Source: Pontibacter sp. G13 (GTDB lineage: Bacteria; Bacteroidota; Bacteroidia; J057). Taken from it: DNA of 64,000 bases. A program made the translations under genes and the position numbers. Positions 23,537-32,486 of this stretch are shown in pieces. The notes below the pieces were generated by a model that was given only the letters and a program-made list of their open reading frames with translations, had not been told where the DNA came from and searched no databases. The DNA lies in assembly GCF_031851795.1 (NCBI RefSeq), contig NZ_CP134696.1, forward strand, positions 4,298,501 through 4,362,500, given 5' to 3'. Each line of letters begins with the position of its first letter. The first letter of the stretch is position 1.

Positions 23537-24832
23537 ATGCAAATCATTTGGACAATCTTCAAGCGTGAATACCTCAACCTCGTTATGAAGAAAACTTTCC
23601 TCATTTCTATGTTCGCAGTCCCGCTCGGGATGATTGCGATCATGGCCATATCTGCAGCCAGTGCGATGTGGGTGGAGGAAGAACACTACAAGGTCTATGT
23701 GCCCACAGGCGATTTTGGTCCCATTACCGAGTCCCTGAAATCTTCTGATTTCTTCGAATTTGTTCCTACAGATCTCTCCGAGGAGGCATTGAAGGACTCT
23801 GTCAAGGCGCAAGGCAATGCGATCTTGGTGACGCTATCTCGCACCATCATTTCCGGAAAAAAGCAAGGACACGCCAATCTCTATTCCTCCAAAAACCTCA
23901 GCACGCAGGTCGAGGTGGGTTTGAAGAATAAATTGAGATCGGCAGTTAGAAACTACAAGGAACAAGAAGCGGGTATCACGGAAGCTCAATTGGAGGCCAT
24001 GTCCTTCGATCTGGATGTGCAATCTCACAAACTTACGGATGAGGGCGAAAAAGCAACCAGTGCTATACTTGCCATGATTATTGGAGGTGGAGTCAGCGTA
24101 GTGATGTATATGCTGATTGCCATTTATGGGAGTGTTCTCATGCAGGGAATTGTCGAGGAAAAGTCCAATCGGATCGTGGAGGTGATTGTTTCCTCGGTGA
24201 AGCCATTCAAACTGCTAATGGGGAAAGTGCTTGGAATTGGAGCGGTGGGATTGACCCAATTCTTCGGCTGGGCCATTTTGGCCATGCTTGGAATGGTGGG
24301 GGTGCAGCTTCTTTTTGGATTGCCTGATGCTTCAGTGACCCCTCAGCCGGGAATGGATTCTGCTATGGTGGAAAACGAAGTGGAGAACGTGATTCAGATG
24401 ATCTACACCTTTGATTGGTCTGTCTTGTGGTTCCTGCCTATCTATTTTATCGGTGGATTCTTGATCTTCGGTTCTCTTTTGGCGGCTGCTGGTTCTGCGG
24501 TAGACAACATCCAGGATGCGACTCAATTTACCCTTCCTATCACGATGTTCATGGTCGTTCCGATGATGTTGATGAACAATCTCTTGCAGAACCCCAATGG
24601 TACGCTGGCCAAGACAATGTCCATGGTGCCGTTTTTCTCACCTGTTGCGATGCCCATGCGAATGTCTATGGTGGCTCTGCCGTGGTATGAGATTCTGCTA
24701 TCCATCTTGCTCCTGATTGGCGGGTTTTTGGGATGTATCTGGGTTGCGGGGAGAATTTACCGGACAGGGATTTTGATGTATGGCAAAAAGCCGTCTTTCA
24801 AGGAAATCATCCGTTGGGTGGGTCGAGCATAG
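23537..24832 (+). CDS. ABC-2 family permease (NatB-like)
   Basis: A 431-residue permease partner of the preceding ATPase. It starts MQIIWTIFKREYLNLVMKKTFLISM, the usual NatB-type opening: an amphipathic helix with KREY then a basic KK before the first span. An extracytoplasmic region of about 150 residues lies between the first and second spans. Five further spans follow, the family's VEEKSNRIVEVIVSSVKP coupling segment near the second. The final cytoplasmic tail is short. The distance to the ATPase gene is 22 bases. A terminator follows 35 bases after the stop. Confidence 0.85.
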   Translation: MQIIWTIFKREYLNLVMKKTFLISMFAVPLGMIAIMAISAASAMWVEEEHYKVYVPTGDFGPITESLKSSDFFEFVPTDLSEEALKDSVKAQGNAILVTLSRTIISGKKQGHANLYSSKNLSTQVEVGLKNKLRSAVRNYKEQEAGITEAQLEAMSFDLDVQSHKLTDEGEKATSAILAMIIGGGVSVVMYMLIAIYGSVLMQGIVEEKSNRIVEVIVSSVKPFKLLMGKVLGIGAVGLTQFFGWAILAMLGMVGVQLLFGLPDASVTPQPGMDSAMVENEVENVIQMIYTFDWSVLWFLPIYFIGGFLIFGSLLAAAGSAVDNIQDATQFTLPITMFMVVPMMLMNNLLQNPNGTLAKTMSMVPFFSPVAMPMRMSMVALPWYEILLSILLLIGGFLGCIWVAGRIYRTGILMYGKKPSFKEIIRWVGRA

Positions 24833-24867
24833 GTCTTTCACTCCCTTGACAGCTTCTATGATATTTG

Positions 24868-24899
24868 GGCTTTCTCTCGCTGAGGGAAAGCCTTTCTTT
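24868..24899 (+). terminator. Terminator of the NatA/NatB-like operon
   Basis: GGCTTTC pairs with GAAAGCC, with partial pairing inside the loop, followed by TTTCTTT. It lies 35 bases past the permease stop codon. Confidence 0.75.
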
Positions 24900-25105
24900 A
24901 TGCTAAAGTCGTCATCATGCGCGATGCTAGTCAATGCTGCGTGATCCGAACATTTTCTCTGGCGTGATATGACAATCGTTGAAAATTATTGCCAAAGGTC
25001 TGCCCTTCGAGTACCGAATCGCAAAGGTGCTATGAATGAATTTGACTATATTGCCGTATTGTTTTCGGGCAAAATCACCGTACTTTTCTTTAGCACTACA
25101 AGTTT

Positions 25106-26110
25106 ATGGCTGCAAATAGGGATTGGAAAAATCAGCTTACCCAAATTCTGGATCGACTCAACAAATTGGAGGAAAAGTACTCCGGATTGGGTCAGGACAT
25201 GTTGTCTTATCTGGATGGTCTGTATTACTCCAACGGACTGAATTACTGGGATTACATTCACTTGGATAGCCTTTTGGGACTCCAAAACCCTCGTACTCCT
25301 TTCCCTGATGAGGTGATCTTTATTACCTACCACCAGATCACCGAATTGCAGTTCATGTTGGTCAAACGCGAAATTGCCAACCTCACTACTGAGCGTGGCG
25401 AAGACTCTGAATACCTGAGCTTGGAGTCTTGGCAAAAGCGAATCGGGCGTATCGTGAATTACTTCCGCCATTTGGCCAATTCCTTTGATATCATGGGGAG
25501 CGGTATGGACAAGGGAGACTTCAACAAATTCCGCAAAGCGTTGCTACCTGCCAGTGGATTCCAATCTGTACAATTCCGCGAAATCGAGATTCTTTGTACC
25601 AAGCTTGGACAATTGACTCGAGGGGTGGCCGTCGATCCTGAGATGCCTTTGGAGGAAGTGTACAATCACATCTATTGGAAGCAAGGGGGAATCGATCTCG
25701 AATCAGGCAAGAAAACCATCACGCTTGAGGCTTTCGAGGAAAAATATGATGACCATTTGTTGAATCTCATCCAGAAATCCAAGGACAAAAACTTGTGGGA
25801 ATTATACCTCAATTCTAGCGAAGAAATCCAATCCGACGAAAATTTGAAGGAATTATTGAGGGAAATGGATCAGGCGGTGAATGTATTTTGGAAGCTCGGA
25901 CATTTGGCATCTGCGGCCAAACATCTTGTTTCCGGAGAAAATGCAGTAGACGCCACTGGAGGCACAAACTGGCGTACTTTCCTCCCTCCTCGCTACCAAA
26001 AAATCCAATTTTTCCCCGGTCTGTGGAATGAAACTGAAATTGACGAATGGGGAAAAGCAGCTGTGGTAAAACGATTCAATGAAATTGTTACTCAGAATTG
26101 GATGAAATAA
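25106..26110 (+). CDS. kynA: Tryptophan 2,3-dioxygenase
   Basis: A haem enzyme that opens the indole ring of L-tryptophan to N-formylkynurenine, the first step of the kynurenine pathway. The 334-residue protein has the family's DYIHLDSLLGLQ segment, the substrate-site FITYHQITELQFMLVKRE (about residues 73-90), RKALLPASGFQSVQFREIEIL (about 144-164) and near the C-terminus ATGGTNWRTFLPP, matching the TGG/S substrate-carboxylate loop. The length is near the bacterial average of about 280-340. No other kynurenine genes are adjacent, so the downstream pathway lies elsewhere or is partial. A 167-base gap separates it from the TPR gene. Confidence 0.88.
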   Translation: MAANRDWKNQLTQILDRLNKLEEKYSGLGQDMLSYLDGLYYSNGLNYWDYIHLDSLLGLQNPRTPFPDEVIFITYHQITELQFMLVKREIANLTTERGEDSEYLSLESWQKRIGRIVNYFRHLANSFDIMGSGMDKGDFNKFRKALLPASGFQSVQFREIEILCTKLGQLTRGVAVDPEMPLEEVYNHIYWKQGGIDLESGKKTITLEAFEEKYDDHLLNLIQKSKDKNLWELYLNSSEEIQSDENLKELLREMDQAVNVFWKLGHLASAAKHLVSGENAVDATGGTNWRTFLPPRYQKIQFFPGLWNETEIDEWGKAAVVKRFNEIVTQNWMK

Positions 26111-26205
26111 ATGGATGTAGGAATATCGTATGAATCGGCATTCTTTTCTAAGAAACTACCCAGAAAACGGCTAAGAATCAAGTTTTCATGTTAGGCCAGT
26201 TCTCT

Positions 26206-26213
26206 TATATTTG
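26206..26213 (+). promoter_or_regulatory. Promoter candidate for the TPR gene
   Basis: TATATTTG is an exact match to TAnnTTTG. A TTTTC run about 20 bases upstream could serve as the -33 region. It is 64 bases before the start codon of the TPR gene. Confidence 0.5.
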
Positions 26214-26277
26214 TTTTGCTTGGGGTAAGAAATTACACACTTTTTGCCAATTACCACGCTGCAAACGGGGCTGACTT

Positions 26278-27693
26278 ATGCAAGAACATTACGATCATCA
26301 GGGATTCGAAGATGATGGGGTTCAGCAGAGAGCACGGGCGTTCGAGCGGAGACTCGCGCAGCAGGAGCAATTTTTCATGGACCTTGCACAGGTAGACGAG
26401 TTGTATAACTTCTACATGTTCGAAGGTGACCTTGAAAAAGCATACCAGCTGTTGTCGTTCGCGCTGCATACCTATCCATTCAATGGAGAGCTGTATCACA
26501 AGCTGACTTTGCTGCATCTCGAAATGGGTAACATGGTCAAGGCGGTGGAATGTATCGATGCTGCGTTGAGGGCCGAACCCAATCATGCCGATTACCTCTA
26601 TCTCAAGGTGGAGTTGGTTGCCAAACTGGACCGATATGAGGAAGCTATTTCTCTATTGGAGAACATGTTCCATCACGCTGAAAACCACGAAGAGGTCTTC
26701 ATGCACATGGGAAATGTCGCACAGGTATGTGGCAAACCAGAGGAAAGCGAGCGTTTTTACCGCCAAGCACTGATTCTTCGTCCCAATTTCGAAGAAGCTG
26801 TGTACGAACTGGCTTGTTTCCTCGAATCTGAAGACAAGTTTGAAGAGGCGATTAAGTCCTACGAAGACTATTTGGATGTACATCCTTTCGCTGCATTCAT
26901 CTGGTTGAACCTTGGGATTCTGTACACCAAACTCGGGAACTACGAGCGTGCGCTCACTGCGTTTGATTACGCGGTTGTGATCGAGGATCAAATGGTAGAG
27001 GCCTGGATCAAGAAAGGTGAGGTTCTGATGGAGCAACAGAGGTTCGAGGAGGCCCTGAGAGCTTTCTTCGAAGCTGATGCTGCATTCGCTTCCTTCCCAG
27101 ATCCTCGCACGGAATATCTCATGGGCGAATGCTACGAGCAATTGGCATTGTACCACGAAGCTTATCGCCATTATCGTAAAGCGGCTGATTTTGATCCTGA
27201 GTACCTTGATGCCTGGATGGGAGTTGGCTATTGCCTCGAAAAAAGAGAGAAATTCCTAGAAGCCATTCACTATTACCAAAAGGCTTATCGACTGGATGAC
27301 GAGAATCCAGACGTGTGCTTGTCCATGGCGATTTGTGAATACAAGCTCGGCAACCCTGGGGCTTCCTATGCTTATCTGGAAAAGGCCCTTGCCCTCAATG
27401 CTTCAGATATTTCCATCTGGCAGGATTGGGCGATGTTGCTTCGGCAATACACCAATTTCCAGGGAGCAGTCACCTATTTGGAAGAAGGTATCAAGCAAAA
27501 TACCAAGGCTTGGGAACTTTACTACCAATGTGCGGCTTACTGCTATGAAGTAGGAATGAAGGAAAAGGGGCGTATGTATTTGGAAAATGCGTTGTTGCTC
27601 AACTTCGATGGGCATTACTCGCTGTTCCATATCGATGAGTCCCTTCGCCAAGAGCCAGAGGTCATGGAATTAATTCGTCAATATGCATCATGA
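26278..27693 (+). CDS. Tetratricopeptide-repeat protein
   Basis: A 471-residue protein made almost entirely of TPR units of 34 residues. About twelve can be counted from residue 40 to the end. Typical repeat signatures are seen in AFIWLNLGILYTKLGNYERALTAFDYAV and LDAWMGVGYCLEKREKFLEAI, with the usual W/L-G-Y-A-F-P spacing. No signal peptide or membrane span, so it is probably a cytoplasmic scaffold binding protein partners. The N-terminal 40 residues are charged and helical (QQRARAFERRLAQQEQFF). It is a single gene with its own promoter candidate. Partners cannot be named from sequence. Confidence 0.8.
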   Translation: MQEHYDHQGFEDDGVQQRARAFERRLAQQEQFFMDLAQVDELYNFYMFEGDLEKAYQLLSFALHTYPFNGELYHKLTLLHLEMGNMVKAVECIDAALRAEPNHADYLYLKVELVAKLDRYEEAISLLENMFHHAENHEEVFMHMGNVAQVCGKPEESERFYRQALILRPNFEEAVYELACFLESEDKFEEAIKSYEDYLDVHPFAAFIWLNLGILYTKLGNYERALTAFDYAVVIEDQMVEAWIKKGEVLMEQQRFEEALRAFFEADAAFASFPDPRTEYLMGECYEQLALYHEAYRHYRKAADFDPEYLDAWMGVGYCLEKREKFLEAIHYYQKAYRLDDENPDVCLSMAICEYKLGNPGASYAYLEKALALNASDISIWQDWAMLLRQYTNFQGAVTYLEEGIKQNTKAWELYYQCAAYCYEVGMKEKGRMYLENALLLNFDGHYSLFHIDESLRQEPEVMELIRQYAS

Positions 27694-27892
27694 GATGCAG
27701 CATATTCCTCTCCAATTCCATCTGTTATTCAAGCCTAATTTGTAGGGGAATATCAGGAATCGGTCCCACATAACTTATAGAACCTTCCCCGTATCTACCT
27801 TGGCTACTCAGCTTGAGGTGTTTGCGTGGAAGGTTTGCTGTTTTATTCCCCTTTCAATTAGAAAGTCTTTCCGTCTATCAATCTCATTCTTT

Positions 27893-30016
27893 ATGCCTCG
27901 TATCGCCCTTAGTTTCTGGTTGTGTTGGATCGTTTTGCTTTGCTCGTCCCATTTGGTGGCGCAACAAACCCATGATCATGAGAAATGTGGAACTGTGCAT
28001 GCATGGGAAATGGATAATGCCCAGCACCCCAATATGGAATCTAGGGAAGATTTCGAGCGGTGGCTGCAACAGCAAATGGCTGCCGGTAGATCGTCCGATA
28101 CCTTGATAACTATTCCGGTGATTGTCCATGTGATCCACCAAGGGGAAAATGTGGGAGCGGGAACTAACCTCTCGCAGTCCCAAATCATGTCTCAGTTTGA
28201 GGTATTGAATGAGGATTTTCGGAGGAAATGGAATTCTCCGGGACACAATACACATCCTGATGGTGCAGATATCAAAATAGAGTTTTGTCCTGCTGTTGTG
28301 GATACTCAAGGCAATCTATTGGCTGAGCCCGGCATTCATCGGGTAAGTCGCACGGATTTGGGTATTGGACCATCTCCTTATGGAGTGTCTTTTTCCAAAT
28401 CTGGGATTTTGCCGCAAACCATCTGGAATCCAGATAACTACATGAATATCTGGACCATCGAGTTGGACAACGATTTTCTGGGCTTTGCGCAATTGCCTAA
28501 TTCCTCTGGACTCTCGGGGGTGCCGACCTTCAATGGTGGCGCTTCAACAGATGGGGTCATTATTACTCCCACAGCCTTCGGTCGAATCGGAAATGTCCTT
28601 CCTCCTTACAATCAAGGTCGGACGACCACACACGAAGTAGGGCACTGGCTGGGGCTCTTGCACACATGGGGTGACGGAAACTGCTCGGTAGATGATTTTT
28701 GTGACGACACGCCTACTACAGGAGGAGCCAATTATGGCTGCCCAACTGGAGTCCAGTCTTGCGGATCAACTGACATGATCGAGAACTACATGGAGTACAC
28801 CGATGATGTCTGCATGAATGTCTATACCAACTGCCAGAAGACCCGAATGAGAACCGTCATTCAAAATGCTCCACGCAGAGCTTCATTATTGAACTCTATG
28901 GTATGCCAGAATGTACTGGCACCGCCAGTAGCCAATTTTACAGCAGATCAAACCACGGTTTGCGAAGGAGGAACCATTCAATTTTCAGATCTGTCACAGA
29001 ACAATGCCTCCAGTTGGAGTTGGTCGTTCCCCGGAGGAAGTCCCAGTACATCGTCCGCTCAGAATCCAGCTGTTACCTATCCGAATCCAGGTACCTACAA
29101 TGTGCAATTGATCGTGACCAATGGAAATGGCTCAGATACGATGCTGCAAACTTCATGGGTGGAAATCCTCGCTGGTGGGGGAGTGGCCTTTTTTGAGGAA
29201 ACCTTCGAAGGAGAATTTGATGACTGGTCGTTGTCCAATCCAGACTTGCAGAAGACATGGCAAACTGCCACTGTTGGGGGTAACAGCCCCGGCAACCAAG
29301 CGGCATTCGTCAATTTGTATTTCTATCCAGATGTGGGCCAGAGAGATGGCTTGATCTCGCCCATTATTGACCTAACAAACCAGCAGAGCACCGTCCTAGA
29401 GTTCGAATATGCCTATCGCCAATTCGCGGCATCCGGGCAGGACTCTTTGATTGTCTATGCTTCTACGAATGGAGGCGCAACTTATCCGACTCGTCTGTTT
29501 GCGAAAGCTGAAAATGGGTCAGGTAACTTCGCTACGGGGCCGATTTTCAGTCAAGACTTCTTCCCTGCGAGTGCCTCAGACTGGTGTACAAACTCTGGGG
29601 CATCTTGGGCAAATTGTACCTTGATCGATCTCTCTGCATTTGATGGACAGCCTAACTTTCGGTTGAAGTTCGAGACCTACAACGATTATGGCAACAACAT
29701 CTTCATCGACAACATTCGCCTAAAGGGAGATTGTCCTGACAGCAATCCGACTGACTTGGTTACAGATTTAGGGGCTGGTTTGGTGGTATACCCCAACCCG
29801 GCAACGGACATGATCCACCTCAGATGGGAGGAAGCGCTCAGTGAATCTGTGACTGTGAGTGTTTGGGATATGGTAGGCCGCGTAAGAACGATTCCGGTCC
29901 ATCTGGGAGCCGGAAAAGCAGCCCTAGATTTGCCACTATCTCTTTCTACAGGGATTTATTGGGTTCGAATCAATGCTTCTGAGGGCAGCTACGCTAAAAT
30001 GATTCAAGTTCGATAA
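27893..30016 (+). CDS. Secreted pappalysin-type metalloprotease with PKD and T9SS sorting domains
   Basis: A 707-residue exported zinc protease. The ATG at 27893 gives a clear signal peptide (IALSFWLCWIVLLCSSHLVAQ). The catalytic zinc motif HEVGHWLGLLH is at residues 247-257 (family M43, with the third His at 257). The following WGDGNC and CDDTP segments and the Met-turn NYMEYTDD fit pappalysins. A PKD domain follows (VCEGGTIQFSDLSQ, WSWSFPGGSP), then a jelly-roll-like region. The last 80 residues (GLVVYPNPATDMIHLRW to KMIQVR) are the type A sorting domain that sends proteins through the type IX secretion system. It likely degrades extracellular protein. The preceding TTG-started frame (27800) adds no useful sequence. 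Confidence 0.9.
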   Translation: MPRIALSFWLCWIVLLCSSHLVAQQTHDHEKCGTVHAWEMDNAQHPNMESREDFERWLQQQMAAGRSSDTLITIPVIVHVIHQGENVGAGTNLSQSQIMSQFEVLNEDFRRKWNSPGHNTHPDGADIKIEFCPAVVDTQGNLLAEPGIHRVSRTDLGIGPSPYGVSFSKSGILPQTIWNPDNYMNIWTIELDNDFLGFAQLPNSSGLSGVPTFNGGASTDGVIITPTAFGRIGNVLPPYNQGRTTTHEVGHWLGLLHTWGDGNCSVDDFCDDTPTTGGANYGCPTGVQSCGSTDMIENYMEYTDDVCMNVYTNCQKTRMRTVIQNAPRRASLLNSMVCQNVLAPPVANFTADQTTVCEGGTIQFSDLSQNNASSWSWSFPGGSPSTSSAQNPAVTYPNPGTYNVQLIVTNGNGSDTMLQTSWVEILAGGGVAFFEETFEGEFDDWSLSNPDLQKTWQTATVGGNSPGNQAAFVNLYFYPDVGQRDGLISPIIDLTNQQSTVLEFEYAYRQFAASGQDSLIVYASTNGGATYPTRLFAKAENGSGNFATGPIFSQDFFPASASDWCTNSGASWANCTLIDLSAFDGQPNFRLKFETYNDYGNNIFIDNIRLKGDCPDSNPTDLVTDLGAGLVVYPNPATDMIHLRWEEALSESVTVSVWDMVGRVRTIPVHLGAGKAALDLPLSLSTGIYWVRINASEGSYAKMIQVR

Positions 30017-30024
30017 GGTGCACG

Positions 30025-30351
30025 CTACATGTGTTCTTGCTCAACAGCGACTGCGGTTCCGAATACGAGGATCTCACTGGCACCTTGGGCGATGGCAGAT
30101 GTGGTGAATCTCACGTTGAGGATAGCATTGGCCCCTAGCTTTTCTGCTTCCTCGACCATTTGGTCTAGGGCTTGGTCCCGAGCGTCCATGAGGAGTTCGG
30201 TATATTCGGAGATTTCACCTCCGGCGATCATTTTGAATCCGGCAATGATATCTCTGCCGATGAATCGAGCACGGGTGGTGTTACCTTTCACCAAGCCATA
30301 AACTTGCTTGACGCGGTATCCCGGAAGATTTGGGGTGTTGACTACGAGCAT
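30025..30351 (-). CDS. YbjQ family protein (UPF0145)
   Basis: A 108-residue protein of the YbjQ/UPF0145 family, forming pentameric beta/alpha structures with proposed metal binding. The pattern is complete: strand VNTPNLPGYRVKQVYGLV, the GRDIIAGFKMIAGGEISEYTELL segment, a helix QALDQMVEEAEKLGANAILNVRF and the closing EILVFGTAVAVE. Length matches the family. It lies 10 bases downstream of the dgkA-type gene on the same strand and is convergent with the metalloprotease gene. Physiological role is unknown. Confidence 0.85.
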   Translation of the reverse strand: MLVVNTPNLPGYRVKQVYGLVKGNTTRARFIGRDIIAGFKMIAGGEISEYTELLMDARDQALDQMVEEAEKLGANAILNVRFTTSAIAQGASEILVFGTAVAVEQEHM

Positions 30352-30361
30352 GAGAAAGTGG

Positions 30362-30736
30362 TTAGGAGATAAGTTGGATCAGCTTGGGGAGGAAGATAAT
30401 TCCCCATGCGATGCCGCAGAAGATAACTCCGAGCAATACAGCTCCAGCAGCCACATCTTTGGCGTTTTTGGCTAGTGGGTGAGTCTCTGAAGTGATCAGG
30501 TCCACGGTAAATTCAATGGCGGAGTTTATCGCTTCAAGTGTCACCACCATTCCCATGCATACCACCATGACGCACCATTCCCAGGCAGCAAGTCCCAACC
30601 AGAGACCAAGGGCGGTGATGGCCACGATAGCGAGTGCATGGATTTTGGCGTGGGGAGTGGATAGGAAGAACGTGGCGATACCTTTGAAGGCATGACCAAA
30701 ACTTCTAATCCGTGCCTTTATGTAGGTGATGGGCAT
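30362..30736 (-). CDS. Diacylglycerol/undecaprenol kinase, DgkA family
   Basis: A 124-residue small membrane kinase. Family members phosphorylate undecaprenol (Gram-positive type) or diacylglycerol (proteobacterial type). Three hydrophobic helices are present. The catalytic pattern EAINSAIEFTVDLIT with downstream HPLAKNAKDVAAGAVLL carries the Glu and Asn-x-x-Lys-Asp residues used for Mg-ATP binding. The ATG at 30736 gives a standard N-terminus (IKARIRSFGHAFKGI); 22 extra codons upstream are possible but atypical. Undecaprenol kinase is more likely given the sequence type. YbjQ follows after 10 bases. Confidence 0.85.
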   Translation of the reverse strand: MPITYIKARIRSFGHAFKGIATFFLSTPHAKIHALAIVAITALGLWLGLAAWEWCVMVVCMGMVVTLEAINSAIEFTVDLITSETHPLAKNAKDVAAGAVLLGVIFCGIAWGIIFLPKLIQLIS

Positions 30737-30797
30737 GAATGAACTCAATGATTTTATTCCCCTAAAGAAGGGAAAATTCATCACCAAAGGCAATGAA

Positions 30798-30835
30798 ACC
30801 AAAAAGCGGAACTTCGATTAAGAGGCTCCGCTTTT
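30798..30835 (-). terminator. Terminator of the 30856 gene
   Basis: AAAAGCGGA pairs with TCCGCTTTT (9 bp). On the minus strand the hairpin ends in TTTTTGGTTT. It lies between the EF-hand-like gene and dgkA on the same strand. Confidence 0.8.
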
Positions 30836-30855
30836 GAATGATAAGATGAATGTAT

Positions 30856-31557
30856 CTACCAGATGATCGAACTGGTAGGAATGAAAGCAATATCATAGGC
30901 CTGCTGAAGCAGGGGATGTTTTTTGAGGAAATGCTTGTGATCGGCTCTCCAGCTCAAAAGATGTGGCAATTGCTCCACTGCTCTTCGGTTTTGATAGAGA
31001 GATTTGGCCCCTTTGGGATTGGCGGCCATCCAGCGTAGATTTTCATGAAGCGCAATCAATACTTCAGGATGAGCTTCGCACCAGCTACTGTCCTCATAAA
31101 GGCTTTTGGCAACCTCGGCCCGTGAATACATCCAAGTAAGGTTTGCAAAAAGGGTGGAAACCAATGAAGGCTGCTGTTTGAGCGTTTCTATTGATGCGTT
31201 TCTAAGATTGGCGTGTTGCTTGCTCAATTCTTTCAATTGTGCGAGGTCACGTTGGTAGCGATACATCGTTTCTGGGCTGGACTTTTCGAGGATCTCACGG
31301 AAGCTCAGAGAGCCATCGTGATTCCGATCCGCAATGGAAAAGTGGCGATCTTCGAGGAAATAGCAAAACTCGTTGGGGAAGGCAGATAGTTCAGACATCT
31401 GCAGAAGGGCATCATCATTGAGATCAGCCATGATGAATCGCTGCTCTTGATACCACTTATTGACCAAGCTGAGTTGAGAATTGGATTGGCCGAAACAGGA
31501 AGTGCTGATCAAGCAAGCGAGAACGATGGTCGAGGTGACGTAAGTTTGTAACCGCAT
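30856..31557 (-). CDS. Exported protein with two EF-hand-like loops
   Basis: A 233-residue exported protein. The ATG at 31557 starts a signal peptide (MRLQTYVTSTIVLACLISTS, then CFGQ). Two calcium-loop patterns lie close together: DLNDDALLQMSE and DRNHDGSLSFRE, the second matching the EF-hand consensus well (D-x-N/D-x-D-G-x-L/I). The helical remainder has several Trp-rich motifs (LTWMYSRAEVAKSLYED; ENLRWMAANPKGAKSLYQN) that repeat one another, an internal duplication. The C-terminus is not hydrophobic. Calcium binding in the periplasm is an inference. A longer frame to 31623 was not used. Confidence 0.6.
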   Translation of the reverse strand: MRLQTYVTSTIVLACLISTSCFGQSNSQLSLVNKWYQEQRFIMADLNDDALLQMSELSAFPNEFCYFLEDRHFSIADRNHDGSLSFREILEKSSPETMYRYQRDLAQLKELSKQHANLRNASIETLKQQPSLVSTLFANLTWMYSRAEVAKSLYEDSSWCEAHPEVLIALHENLRWMAANPKGAKSLYQNRRAVEQLPHLLSWRADHKHFLKKHPLLQQAYDIAFIPTSSIIW

Positions 31558-31731
31558 GGAGTATGCTATCGGGTGGATACGTAACATCAAAAAGGTATCG
31601 TATTCGACGCGCAAAATAGGCAAGTAATGGTGATTCGTCCTTCAGGGAAGCATCGAATGTAAGGATTCAGTTGCAATACATGAAAAAAACGTGCCATCGT
31701 TGGACCAATCGCGCAACCTTCAGAAAAATTC

Positions 31732-31762
31732 AAAAAAAATGGACGACTCAAAGAGCCGTCCA
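31732..31762 (-). terminator. Terminator of the 31802 gene
   Basis: TGGACG pairs with CGTCCA and the inside CTC pairs with GAG around AAA, followed on the minus strand by eight T residues. It lies 40 bases after the stop codon. Confidence 0.85.
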
Positions 31763-31801
31763 AATGAAATATTCAAGTAAGAAATACTGTTTAATTGATC
31801 C

Positions 31802-32134
31802 CTAAATGGGTTGTGTTGATGTAATCACATAGTCCTGTAGCCTAGAAGGATTTTGGGACCAAATAATTTTGCCTGTATCGCAAATCTGCTGAATGCCAGC
31901 TTCGATTTCGGCTACCATTTCCAGATGCTGGGTTTCCTGCATCTTGGGATGGTCCTCAAGTTGATCCTCGAATTCCTCACATTTATGGGCCAGTGCGACA
32001 ATAAAGCTTGCATTGATCCCATTTTTTGTGAATTCGGCCAAATCCCTCGCGGCGCAAGTCATCTTCTCGTTGCACAAGAAGATCAACTCTCGTGCGCTCA
32101 TTCGAGAGAACAGAGGCTTTTCATGTGACTTCAT
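31802..32134 (-). CDS. Small helical protein of unknown function
   Basis: A 110-residue charged, helical protein with no signal peptide. The ATG at 32134 gives MKSHEKPLFSRMSARELIFL; the longer open frame to 32218 runs through a hairpin and is unlikely. It has two Cys residues (FLCNEKMTCAARD) and a helix of alternating acidic residues (HKCEEFEDQLEDHPKMQET). It resembles small uncharacterised proteins of Bacteroidota with a Met-Ser start. It stands alone with its own terminator. Confidence 0.5.
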   Translation of the reverse strand: MKSHEKPLFSRMSARELIFLCNEKMTCAARDLAEFTKNGINASFIVALAHKCEEFEDQLEDHPKMQETQHLEMVAEIEAGIQQICDTGKIIWSQNPSRLQDYVITSTQPI

Positions 32135-32178
32135 AAGCACAAAAATTTGGTTGTTTGAGACCGTGTATAGCGAAAGAG

Positions 32179-32212
32179 AAAAGCTCCATCTCGGTGAAGA
32201 GAAATGGAGCTT
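32179..32212 (-). terminator. Orphan hairpin upstream of the 31802 gene
   Basis: AAAGCTCCAT pairs with ATGGAGCTTT (10 bp) around a 14-base loop. On the minus strand TTTTCTCTTT follows. It lies 45 bases upstream of the small helical gene and has no minus-strand gene before it. It may act as an attenuator or end an unannotated transcript. The 352-base stretch 32135-32486 holds no gene that I can support. Confidence 0.45.
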
Positions 32213-32486
32213 TAGCATGATTCTTGATGATAGTATTCAAGCCGTTCACTCCATTTTAGGAAGCGGATAGACAGGGGTCTATTTGCAATGAAGAGAGGTT
32301 TAGAAATGTCGTGAGCTGTTAGCATTCCCAAATGCGTTCTATACAAGTTTAACGAATTTCAGCCAAAAAGGCAATGCCGCGAATCGAATTCTTACACGAC
32401 CCAAAGGGCCTTTCGTCCTGCTAATTTCTGCCGTTGGTTTGCTCGTCAACGAACGGTGATTGTTACGAGAAGTAAACATTTGTGTT

